DNA of 7,333 bases from the NCBI GenBank assembly GCA_903858195.1, contig CAIOHW010000221.1, positions 1 to 7,333 of the forward strand, in the 5' to 3' direction. The notes under the pieces are model-generated. The model did no database searches. It was not told the DNA's origin and saw only the letters and a program-made list of their open reading frames with translations. The translations under genes and the position numbers were made by a program. The number at the start of each line of letters is the position of its first letter. Within the stretch, counting starts at the first letter, position 1. Positions 1-6,155 of the stretch are shown here, piece by piece. The DNA is from Oligoflexia bacterium (GTDB lineage: Bacteria; Bdellovibrionota; UBA1018).

Positions 1-6
1 ACTGAC

Positions 7-38
7 ACACTCTTTCCCTACACGACGCCTTCCGATCT
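7..38 (+). other. Illumina TruSeq-type adapter remnant (artefact)
   Basis: Positions 7-26 read ACACTCTTTCCCTACACGAC and 27-38 read GCCTTCCGATCT. Together they equal the 33-nt Illumina universal / read-1 adapter end, with one T missing after the GC at 27-28 (the standard adapter has GCTCTTCCGATCT). The match stops exactly at the ligation-site end CCGATCT, after which hemB coding sequence begins, as expected at an insert boundary. Bases 1-6 (ACTGAC) do not match the usual P5 sequence before this adapter and are also unlikely to be genomic. This is library sequence left in the assembly, so it has no biological meaning and any reading frame across it is false. Confidence 0.96.
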
Positions 39-123
39 CCGTGCGATCCACGAATCGCTCACGGCCATCAAGCGCGCAGGGGCCAAGGTCATCTTTACTT
101 ACGCTGCACTTTCAGCCACTTAG
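39..123 (+). CDS. hemB: HemB C-terminus (porphobilinogen synthase), 5'-truncated
   Basis: In the frame ending at TAG 121-123 the residues from base 40 begin RAIHESLTAIKRAGAKVIFT, followed by YAALSAT. The pattern E-S-L-x-x-I-K-R-A-G-A-x-x-I-x-T-Y is the characteristic end of delta-aminolevulinic acid dehydratase, the cytosolic enzyme that condenses two 5-aminolevulinates into porphobilinogen in haem biosynthesis. Only about 27 of the family's roughly 325 residues are present. The catalytic lysines and metal site lie upstream of the window. The coding sequence is cut by the adapter rather than by a natural event, and the stop codon position is normal for the family. The next gene, on the same strand, starts 122 bp downstream. 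Confidence 0.85.
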
Positions 124-131
124 CCCAGCCT

Positions 132-190
132 GCACCCTAACGCACCGTGTAAATTTTTCTTGCCCCACCCCTGAAAAAACGATAGGGTGC
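132..190 (+). repeat. 8-bp inverted repeat with wide spacer
   Basis: GCACCCTA at 132-139 is the exact reverse complement of TAGGGTGC at 183-190, with 43 nt between the arms. It lies wholly in the gap between hemB and the sigma-54 activator, immediately before a second, tighter dyad. It could close a larger RNA stem in the activator's leader or the hemB trailer, or be coincidence. With 8-bp arms, chance is a real alternative. Confidence 0.4.
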
Positions 191-196
191 CGATCC

Positions 197-215
197 TCCG
201 ACTATTTTAGTCGGA
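197..215 (+). promoter_or_regulatory. Perfect dyad / hairpin upstream of the activator gene
   Basis: TCCGACTA (197-204), TTT (205-207) and TAGTCGGA (208-215) form a perfect 8-bp stem with a three-base loop, about 30 bp before the start of the activator gene. A run of seven As (215-221) follows on the plus strand. A rho-independent terminator would need Ts there, and on the minus strand the T run lies on the wrong side, so neither strand reads as a standard terminator. An operator, possibly for autoregulation by the downstream regulator, or a leader hairpin is plausible. No binding-site family was recognised. Confidence 0.4.
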
Positions 216-245
216 AAAAAAGACTCCCGGGGGCAGTCACTCATC

Positions 246-1920
<1,675 letters not shown>

Positions 1921-1922
<2 letters not shown>

Positions 1923-1925
1923 GAG
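1921..1925 (+). promoter_or_regulatory. Shine-Dalgarno overlapping the activator stop codon
   Basis: AGGAG at 1921-1925 overlaps the TAG stop (1920-1922) of the activator gene and lies 8 nt before ATG 1934. This is ideal spacing and selects ATG 1934 over the in-frame GTG at 1925, which lies within the site itself. The overlap implies translational coupling of the two genes. Confidence 0.75.
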
Positions 1926-1933
1926 TGCATGCA

Positions 1934-2353
1934 ATGACCAAGAAGAAGACCGCGACCAAGCCCTCGACCCCGGCCCCTGCTGCCAAGGCTGCCAAACCCG
2001 CCAAGGCATCCCAGAAGGAAGCCAAGCGCGCGAGCGACGATCCTGTCGCCGCTGCCCGCGCTGCCGAAGCCAACGGCTCGGACGCAGAGGAAGTCGATGA
2101 GGACGAGGCCGCGGCCGCAGGCTCAAGCTCGGGCGGCGGCAATGCGGCAGCGCTGGCAGCAGCAGGCTCAGGCGAGATGTCGGCTTCATTCAAGAACTTC
2201 CGCCACCATCCGGACATGGAAAACTTCTACCGCTTCATCCATGAAAACGACCTTCGCCACGAGGCGCTGGCCATCCTGAACACCCTGCGCCGCGAGCGGA
2301 CGGCAGGTAAAGCGGCCGAAAAAGCCTCCAAAAAGCCCACGGCTCGCAGGTAA
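1934..2353 (+). CDS. Small Lys/Ala-rich protein of unknown function
   Basis: This 139-residue protein is not assigned to a family. Residues 1-33 are rich in Lys, Ala and Pro (KPAKASQKEAKR-like, resembling histone H1-type tails). Residues 47-60 are acidic (SDAEEVDEDE), and 61-80 are a Gly/Ser/Ala low-complexity stretch. The only segment that looks folded is about 85-121, with FRHHPDMENFYRFIHENDL at 89-107 followed by a helix-like RHEALAILNTLRRER. A second basic tail (122-139) follows. There is no signal peptide or membrane segment, so a cytosolic and possibly nucleic-acid-binding protein is conceivable, but this rests on composition alone. It lies directly after the sigma-54 activator with its ribosome-binding site on that gene's stop codon, which argues for an operon. 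It ends 15 bp from the stop of the convergent serC. Confidence 0.82.
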   Translation: MTKKKTATKPSTPAPAAKAAKPAKASQKEAKRASDDPVAAARAAEANGSDAEEVDEDEAAAAGSSSGGGNAAALAAAGSGEMSASFKNFRHHPDMENFYRFIHENDLRHEALAILNTLRRERTAGKAAEKASKKPTARR

Positions 2354-2368
2354 GGCGAGGGCCCGCGG

Positions 2369-3448
2369 CTAGCGCCGGGCAAATCTCCTCAGGTAGTCGG
2401 CAAGCGCCTCGGCCCCCTCTTCGGGGAAAGCGTTGTACATGCTTGCACGAAAGCCTCCCACCGAGCGGTGTCCCTTGAGTCCGTCCATGCCCAGCGCATG
2501 GGCTCCGGCAAGAAAGTCGCCCTCTCGCTCGGGGCTCTTTAGGCGAAAAGTCAGGTTCATCAGCGATCGATGCGCAGGCTCCTTGACCGTCGGATCGTAG
2601 ACCGACGGAAACTCATCGAGCGCCGCATACACGGCCTCGGCCTTGCGGGAATTGCGGCGAGCCATCTCGGCCACCCCGCCCTCCTCCTCGAGCCAGCGCA
2701 GAGTCAGACCCAGCACGTAGACCGGAAAAACGGGCGGCGTGTTCAGCAGCGCATCGGCTGCCGCATGGCTTCGGTAAGAAAGGATCGCAGGAAGGTCGGT
2801 GTTGGCCGACTCGAGGAAGCGCTTGCGGGCCACGACCACAGTGACTCCGGCGGGTCCCAGGTTCTTCTGGGCACCTGCGTAGATCAGGTCAAATCGTGAG
2901 TGATCCCGCTCCACCCCGAGCAGGTCTGATGAAGCGTCCAGCACGATGGGTGCGCCCCCGGAGGGCGGCACGGTCTTCCACTGCGTGCCCTCGATGGTGT
3001 TGTTCGTGGTGACATGGACATAAGCGGCCCCGGAAGTGAGCTTCCACGAGGCCGGAAGGCAGGCAAACTTCTCGGACTCTGAGCTTCCCGCCACATGGGC
3101 CGTGCCGTAGCGCCTGGCCTCTGCGATCGCACGGCCGCTCCACTCACCCGTATGCAGGTAGTCAGCGGTACGCCCGGCCCCGAGAAAATTCATCGGCACC
3201 ATGGCAAACTGGAGGGTTGCCCCCCCACCCAGAAAAAGCACCGTGTACTCGTCAGCCGACAGCCCCAGGAGGGCCAGAAGGCGGCTACGGGCCCCCTGAT
3301 GGATGGCCTCGTAGTCAGGACCCCGATGAGAGACCTCCAGGATCGACATCCCCGAGCGCCCGATCTCGAGCACCCCACGGCTGGCCTCCTCCAGGACGGG
3401 GACAGGAAGAATGGCGGGGCCGGAACTGAAGTTATAGATCCGCTTCAT
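2369..3448 (-). CDS. serC: Phosphoserine aminotransferase
   Basis: This 359-residue, full-length class V aminotransferase (fold-type I, PLP-dependent) converts 3-phosphohydroxypyruvate and glutamate to phosphoserine and 2-oxoglutarate in serine synthesis. The same enzyme type also serves pyridoxal phosphate synthesis in some bacteria. Visible signatures are NFSSGPAILP at 6-15, GGGATLQFAMVPMNFL at 74-89 (cofactor phosphate region), VTTNNTIEGTQW at 146-157, DASSD at 171-175 with Asp171 expected at the PLP ring nitrogen, and AGAQKNLGPAGVT at 191-203 with Lys195 as the Schiff-base lysine. LKGHRSVGGFRASMYNAF at 324-341 is the C-terminal substrate-binding segment. The ATG is preceded on the minus strand by AGAGGGGAGG (3451-3460), a strong ribosome-binding site. 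No serA or serB is visible nearby, so the gene appears to be a stand-alone unit transcribed away from the tRNA. Confidence 0.97.
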   Translation of the reverse strand: MKRIYNFSSGPAILPVPVLEEASRGVLEIGRSGMSILEVSHRGPDYEAIHQGARSRLLALLGLSADEYTVLFLGGGATLQFAMVPMNFLGAGRTADYLHTGEWSGRAIAEARRYGTAHVAGSSESEKFACLPASWKLTSGAAYVHVTTNNTIEGTQWKTVPPSGGAPIVLDASSDLLGVERDHSRFDLIYAGAQKNLGPAGVTVVVARKRFLESANTDLPAILSYRSHAAADALLNTPPVFPVYVLGLTLRWLEEEGGVAEMARRNSRKAEAVYAALDEFPSVYDPTVKEPAHRSLMNLTFRLKSPEREGDFLAGAHALGMDGLKGHRSVGGFRASMYNAFPEEGAEALADYLRRFARR

Positions 3449-3494
3449 ACCCTCCCCTCTTTAGCACAGCCGGGGCCCTCGAGCACGGATGCGG

Positions 3495-3523
3495 TTGCCG
3501 GCGGAGACTTCCTTTGGTAGTCC
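3495..3523 (+). promoter_or_regulatory. Weak sigma-70-like promoter candidate for tRNA-Lys
   Basis: TTGCCG (3495-3500) and TAGTCC (3518-3523) are separated by 17 bp. They would start transcription a few bases ahead of the tRNA. The -35 matches the consensus at four of six positions but the -10 at only two, so the main support is position. It is the best candidate seen in the gap between serC and the tRNA. Confidence 0.2.
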
Positions 3524-3536
3524 CTTCTTCGTCGGT

Positions 3537-3612
3537 GAGTCATTAGCTCAGCTGGTAGAGCATCACACTTTTAATGTGAGGGTCGATGGTTCGAGCCCAT
3601 CATGACTCACCA
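3537..3612 (+). tRNA. tRNA-Lys (anticodon TTT)
   Basis: The gene folds into a complete 76-nt cloverleaf. Acceptor arms GAGTCAT (3537-3543) and ATGACTC (3602-3608) pair fully. The D stem is GCTC (3546-3549) with GAGC (3558-3561). The anticodon stem is TCACA (3563-3567) with TGTGA (3575-3579), around the loop CTTTTAA with anticodon TTT at 3570-3572. The T arm contains the GGTTCGAGCC block. The discriminator is A3609 and CCA (3610-3612) is encoded. It reads AAA and AAG lysine codons. No terminator is seen after the CCA, and the terC start codon is only 21 nt further on, so the mature 3' end probably arises by processing of a longer transcript. Confidence 0.97.
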
Positions 3613-3633
3613 ATCATTTCCTGAAGGCCACGC

Positions 3634-4344
3634 ATGTTCTCGTCGCAAGACCTCGCAGTCATCGGATTCCTGGCCTTTCTCGAGGGCATCCTTTCCATCG
3701 ATAACGCACTGGTGCTTGCGCTGCTCGCCAAGCCCCTGCCCCCCGCATTGCAGCGAAAGGCCCTGACCTACGGACTCGTGGGTGCAGTCCTTTTCCGGCT
3801 CATTGCATTGAGTCTCACCACCTACCTCATGAAGTGGGTGTGGGTGAAATGGGTGGGCGGCGGATATCTGGTCTTCGTCTCGCTTTCGCACTTCTGGAAA
3901 GAATGGCGGAGCAAGGGCGGGGACGAGGACGAAAACGCTGCAGGCTCGAAGAAGTCCCGCGGTTCTGACCGCTTGGCTTTCTGGAAGACCGTGCTCGTGA
4001 TCGAACTCACCGACATCGCCTTTGCCGTCGATTCGATCCTTGCCGCCGTGGCGCTCTCCAACAAGTTCTGGGTCGTGTTCACGGGAGGCTTTCTCGGAGT
4101 CATCCTGATGCGCGTGGCTGCCAACGTCTTCATCACGCTGATCGAGAAATTCCCGCGCATGGAAGTGACCGCCTACCTGCTCGTGCTGGTGATCGGCCTG
4201 AAGCTCATCTTGGATGCCGCGCACCTGCCGGGAGTGGACTTTCACTCCAGCTCAAGCCCCGCGTTCTGGATCTTCTGGCTCACCATGCTGGCGTGTCTGG
4301 GCGTGGGTCTGGTGCGGCCAAAAGCGGACGCCCGCGAAAAATAG
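3634..4344 (+). CDS. TerC-family integral membrane protein (Mn2+ export type)
   Basis: This 236-residue polytopic inner-membrane protein belongs to the TerC/Alx family, some members of which export manganese and others of which are linked to tellurium resistance or membrane-protein metalation. Probable membrane spans are at about 7-31, 44-64, 73-88, 118-141, 147-170, 178-196 and 210-228, with a charged loop at about 89-113. Conserved acidic intramembrane motifs are LEGILSIDNALVLALL at 16-31 (Glu17, Asp23, Asn24) and ELTDIAFAVDSI at 124-135 (Glu124, Asp127, Asp133), which are the expected metal-binding positions. LMRVAANVFITLIEKFP at 158-174 is also typical. GAAGG-like GAAGG (3623-3627) sits 6 nt before ATG 3634. 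It follows tRNA-Lys closely without its own obvious promoter. Its last 21 codons overlap the 3' end of the opposing kinase gene. The exact substrate cannot be read from sequence; manganese is inferred from the family. Confidence 0.9.
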   Translation: MFSSQDLAVIGFLAFLEGILSIDNALVLALLAKPLPPALQRKALTYGLVGAVLFRLIALSLTTYLMKWVWVKWVGGGYLVFVSLSHFWKEWRSKGGDEDENAAGSKKSRGSDRLAFWKTVLVIELTDIAFAVDSILAAVALSNKFWVVFTGGFLGVILMRVAANVFITLIEKFPRMEVTAYLLVLVIGLKLILDAAHLPGVDFHSSSSPAFWIFWLTMLACLGVGLVRPKADAREK

Positions 4345-5443
4345 CCTCGATGCGGTTTCCGCGACCGGGTGCCCCATCGATAAAGCGCACCTCACCCTCA
4401 TGCAGGCGGGCGATCTGACGGGCAAGGTAGAGCCCGAGCCCAAGCCCACCCACTTCGATCGCAAAAGGCTCAAAGCAGCGCTCACGTGCCGCACGCTCCA
4501 AGGATGGCCCTTGATCCGAGACACTCAGCACAAGCTCGCCTGATGAAGCACCTGATGCGCTGAGCCTCACCTGCCCGCCCTCAGGCGAGCGGCGAACAGC
4601 CTGGACCACCAGGTTCGTGACCGCCTCGTCAAAACGGAGTGGATCCAGGCGGGCCGGCAGCCTTTCCGGAAGCTCAACCACCAGCTCTACGCCTGCGTCG
4701 TGTGCCAACTGTTGAAGCCTGCCCTCATCCAATTCCCGGATCGCCCGGGCCGCATCGACCGGGATGGGTTCGACCGAAAACCGTCCTGCTCGGATTCGCG
4801 TCAGATCGAGCAGGCCATCGATGAGCGCCGTGAGACGCTCGATCTGTTTCAAGACGATCCTCGAGTAGGAGAGGTGCCGCTCCTGCTCGCTCCTGAGCTC
4901 CTCCGCCGCCAAGGGCCAGGGCTTGGATCGCAGCATCCGTTCCTGTAGTTGCACCATGCCGTAGATCGCAGTGAGCGGGGTCTTGAGCTCATGGCTTGCG
5001 ATGGCCATGAAGTGGTCGCGCATCTGGATTTGAGCGGTGAGCTCAGCCGAGTGGAGGAGCTGCCCGAGATGGAGCGCTGCCGCGAGAAGCCAGCCCTCAA
5101 TCCGGCTGGCGCCCAGATCCTTGGCCTGCACGGCATCGAGGGAGAAGGCGAGCACCGAATCGGGCACATCGAGCTGAATCCAGAACACCTGTCGCCCCTC
5201 GTGCAAAGACCGCCGGACGGTCCACGAGAGGGTCGATGCACTGCCATTCTTGAAGTCGGTTTCTGGAAATTGCGGCAGCCCGCATCGCACCCTCCGCGGG
5301 ATCTCCAGCCACACCCGGGCACCCTCGAAGAGGAGGGAGAGCGGCCGGCACACCCGGTCCATCCATTCCTGCTCCCCAACGGGGAGGACCGTTTGCTCCC
5401 GAATCCACCGGGCCAATCCTTCACCGGCATTCGGCTGCACCAT
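4280..5443 (-). CDS. Soluble sensor histidine kinase with atypical ATP-binding site
   Basis: This 387-residue protein lacks obvious membrane spans. Residues about 1-135 are an unassigned, possibly divergent GAF-like input region. The HisKA domain (about 140-220) carries the H-box SHELKTPLT at 150-158, with His151 as phospho-acceptor. The HATPase_c domain (about 265-370) has an intact G2 box GGLGLGLYLARQIARLHEG at 332-350 and F-box FEPF at 324-327. The N-box reads NLVVQAVRRS (277-286), with Gln281 where the Mg-coordinating Asn (of 'NA') is usual. The G1 box reads SDQGPS (309-314), with Ser314 for the usual second Gly. Only AIEV separates FEPF from the G2 glycines, where many relatives have about ten lid residues. 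Kinase activity may therefore be weak or altered. The tail (about 371-387) is Pro/Ala-rich and lies beyond the domain, opposite terC. The response regulator gene upstream on the same strand is a candidate partner. The ribosome-binding site AGGTGG (5451-5456) lies in a hairpin. Confidence 0.9.
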   Translation of the reverse strand: MVQPNAGEGLARWIREQTVLPVGEQEWMDRVCRPLSLLFEGARVWLEIPRRVRCGLPQFPETDFKNGSASTLSWTVRRSLHEGRQVFWIQLDVPDSVLAFSLDAVQAKDLGASRIEGWLLAAALHLGQLLHSAELTAQIQMRDHFMAIASHELKTPLTAIYGMVQLQERMLRSKPWPLAAEELRSEQERHLSYSRIVLKQIERLTALIDGLLDLTRIRAGRFSVEPIPVDAARAIRELDEGRLQQLAHDAGVELVVELPERLPARLDPLRFDEAVTNLVVQAVRRSPEGGQVRLSASGASSGELVLSVSDQGPSLERAARERCFEPFAIEVGGLGLGLYLARQIARLHEGEVRFIDGAPGRGNRIEAIFRGRPLLAAPDPRPDTPAW

Positions 5444-5447
5444 GCTC

Positions 5448-5468
5448 GCCCACCTGCGAGGGGTGGGC
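5448..5468 (-). promoter_or_regulatory. Hairpin masking the kinase ribosome-binding site
   Basis: On the minus strand GCCCACC (5468-5462) pairs perfectly with GGTGGGC (5454-5448), extended by one wobble pair, around a five-base loop. The second arm contains most of the AGGTGG Shine-Dalgarno, with the ATG starting four bases later at 5443. A GC-rich 7-bp stem at this place should reduce ribosome access and could be a switch for a trans-acting factor, upstream translation or temperature. The structure is seen in sequence; its function is inferred. Confidence 0.45.
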
Positions 5469-5525
5469 CATCAAAGACCGATTAAAACACTCAAGCTTAG
5501 GGGATTGTGAGCCGACACTTTTGAT

Positions 5526-5810
5526 ATGAGGCCAGAAACCCCCGAAAGCAGCTCTCCCAGCCACTTCTGGGTGGGCTTCTATCTCGGATTCTGGGGCTTG
5601 GTGGTTTTCAGTCTCACGGCTCGGGTGGGGATCGACGAGATCAGGGCCGGCCGCGCGCTTCGGGCCCTGGTCCGGGAGCCGGAGCAGGAGCGCCCAGGAT
5701 TCGCAGCACCTCGCCGGCAAGCTGCTTCTCGTCAAATGGCTTCACGACAAAGCCCGTCACCCCTGCCGAAAGCGCCTCCGACCACTGATCCCTTTGTCCC
5801 TGCGAAGTGA
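5526..5810 (+). CDS. Possible small single-span membrane protein (uncertain)
   Basis: This open frame of 94 residues has a plausible membrane span at about 14-32 (FWVGFYLGFWGLVVFSLTA), followed by a basic and acidic helix-like stretch RVGIDEIRAGRALRALVREP. Counting codons by hand, third positions are GC-rich (30 of 39) over 5526-5642, while first and second positions are near half, as expected for real coding sequence in a GC-rich genome. The signal continues to about 5697 and then fades inside the opposing response regulator gene. Weaknesses are the absence of a Shine-Dalgarno before the ATG, an in-frame stop at 5508 that excludes a longer start, a low-complexity second half rich in Gln, Ser and Pro, and a 170-bp antisense overlap with the regulator. 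No family was recognised. It may be a real small gene, a decayed remnant, or chance. Confidence 0.35.
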   Translation: MRPETPESSSPSHFWVGFYLGFWGLVVFSLTARVGIDEIRAGRALRALVREPEQERPGFAAPRRQAASRQMASRQSPSPLPKAPPTTDPFVPAK

Positions 5811-6102
5811 CCATCAGCACGGGCAGACTGCGGGTCGATGCCTCGGAGCGCAGCTCACGCACCAACTCAACCCCCTCGAGTCCAGGCATCAGCCAGTCCG
5901 TCAAAACCATGGCGTAAGCACCTTCCGGCTCGCCCACCCTGCTCCGGATCAGCTCAAGTGCCTGCTCGCCGTCTTCAGCCTCTTCAATTCGGGTGAAGCC
6001 CAGATCCTCCAGCATGCAGCGAATGATCGAGCGGACAGCCGGCATATCGTCCACCACAAGGACCGGCCGGGAGAGTGTTGAAGGGGCGAAATCCGGTTTC
6101 AC
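5641..6102 (-). CDS. Stand-alone CheY-like response regulator
   Basis: This 153-residue protein has one receiver domain (about 12-137) and no DNA-binding or enzymatic output domain. Asp18 and Asp19 (VVDDMPAVR, 16-24) form the Mg2+-binding acidic pocket. Asp69 in LTDWLMP (67-73) is the phospho-acceptor. Thr99 in VLMVTS and Lys121 in GFVVKPF (117-123) complete the switch, with Phe118 at the place of CheY Tyr106. The TDW, LMVT and VVKPF blocks are closer to chemotaxis CheY than to OmpR-type receivers, so a role in motility or phosphorelay by protein contact is likely. The start is GTG at 6102-6100; an in-frame TAA at 6114-6112 leaves no longer option, and GGA abuts the GTG, so the ribosome-binding site is poor. 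Residues 138-153 are a Pro/Ala/Gly tail outside the domain that overlaps the small plus-strand frame. The kinase gene lies 197 bp downstream on the same strand. Confidence 0.93.
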   Translation of the reverse strand: MKPDFAPSTLSRPVLVVDDMPAVRSIIRCMLEDLGFTRIEEAEDGEQALELIRSRVGEPEGAYAMVLTDWLMPGLEGVELVRELRSEASTRSLPVLMVTSQGQRDQWSEALSAGVTGFVVKPFDEKQLAGEVLRILGAPAPAPGPGPEARGRP

Positions 6103-6155
6103 TCCGAAAGTTTAACCCGCACGGGGCCGATAGGTCACCTAGAGAGCACCGCTTC
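6103..6155. promoter_or_regulatory. Divergent intergenic region between regulator and CHASE2 gene
   Basis: These 53 bp must hold the 5' signals for both divergent genes. On the minus strand GTGACC and TAAACT (6114-6109) are about 18 bp apart, each matching a sigma-70 element at four of six positions. Such a promoter would start near the regulator's GTG, giving a leaderless mRNA. On the plus strand no clear promoter was seen. AGAGAG at 6141-6146 is a weak ribosome-binding candidate about 9 nt before ATG 6156. Confidence 0.3.

Noticed and set aside
197..221. Rho-independent terminator for hemB
   Set aside because: The hairpin is good, but on the plus strand it is followed by A7, and on the minus strand the T run precedes the stem. 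Neither orientation makes a canonical terminator.
2361..2380. Bidirectional terminator between the small Lys-rich gene and serC
   Set aside because: GCCCG and CGGGC can pair for only 5 bp before mismatches, no T run follows on either strand, and the stem lies partly in serC coding sequence.
3537..3612. tRNA as a mobile-element attachment site
   Set aside because: No repeated copy of the tRNA 3' end and no integrase, transposase or phage gene occurs in the window.
3607..4245. 212-codon minus-strand frame opposite terC
   Set aside because: Low-complexity His/Glu/Asp-rich translation without domains, overlapping the well-supported terC and the tRNA 3' end.
5470..5525. Wide dyad ATCAAA / TTTGAT in the kinase upstream region
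   Set aside because: Only 6-bp arms 44 bp apart; too short to separate from chance.
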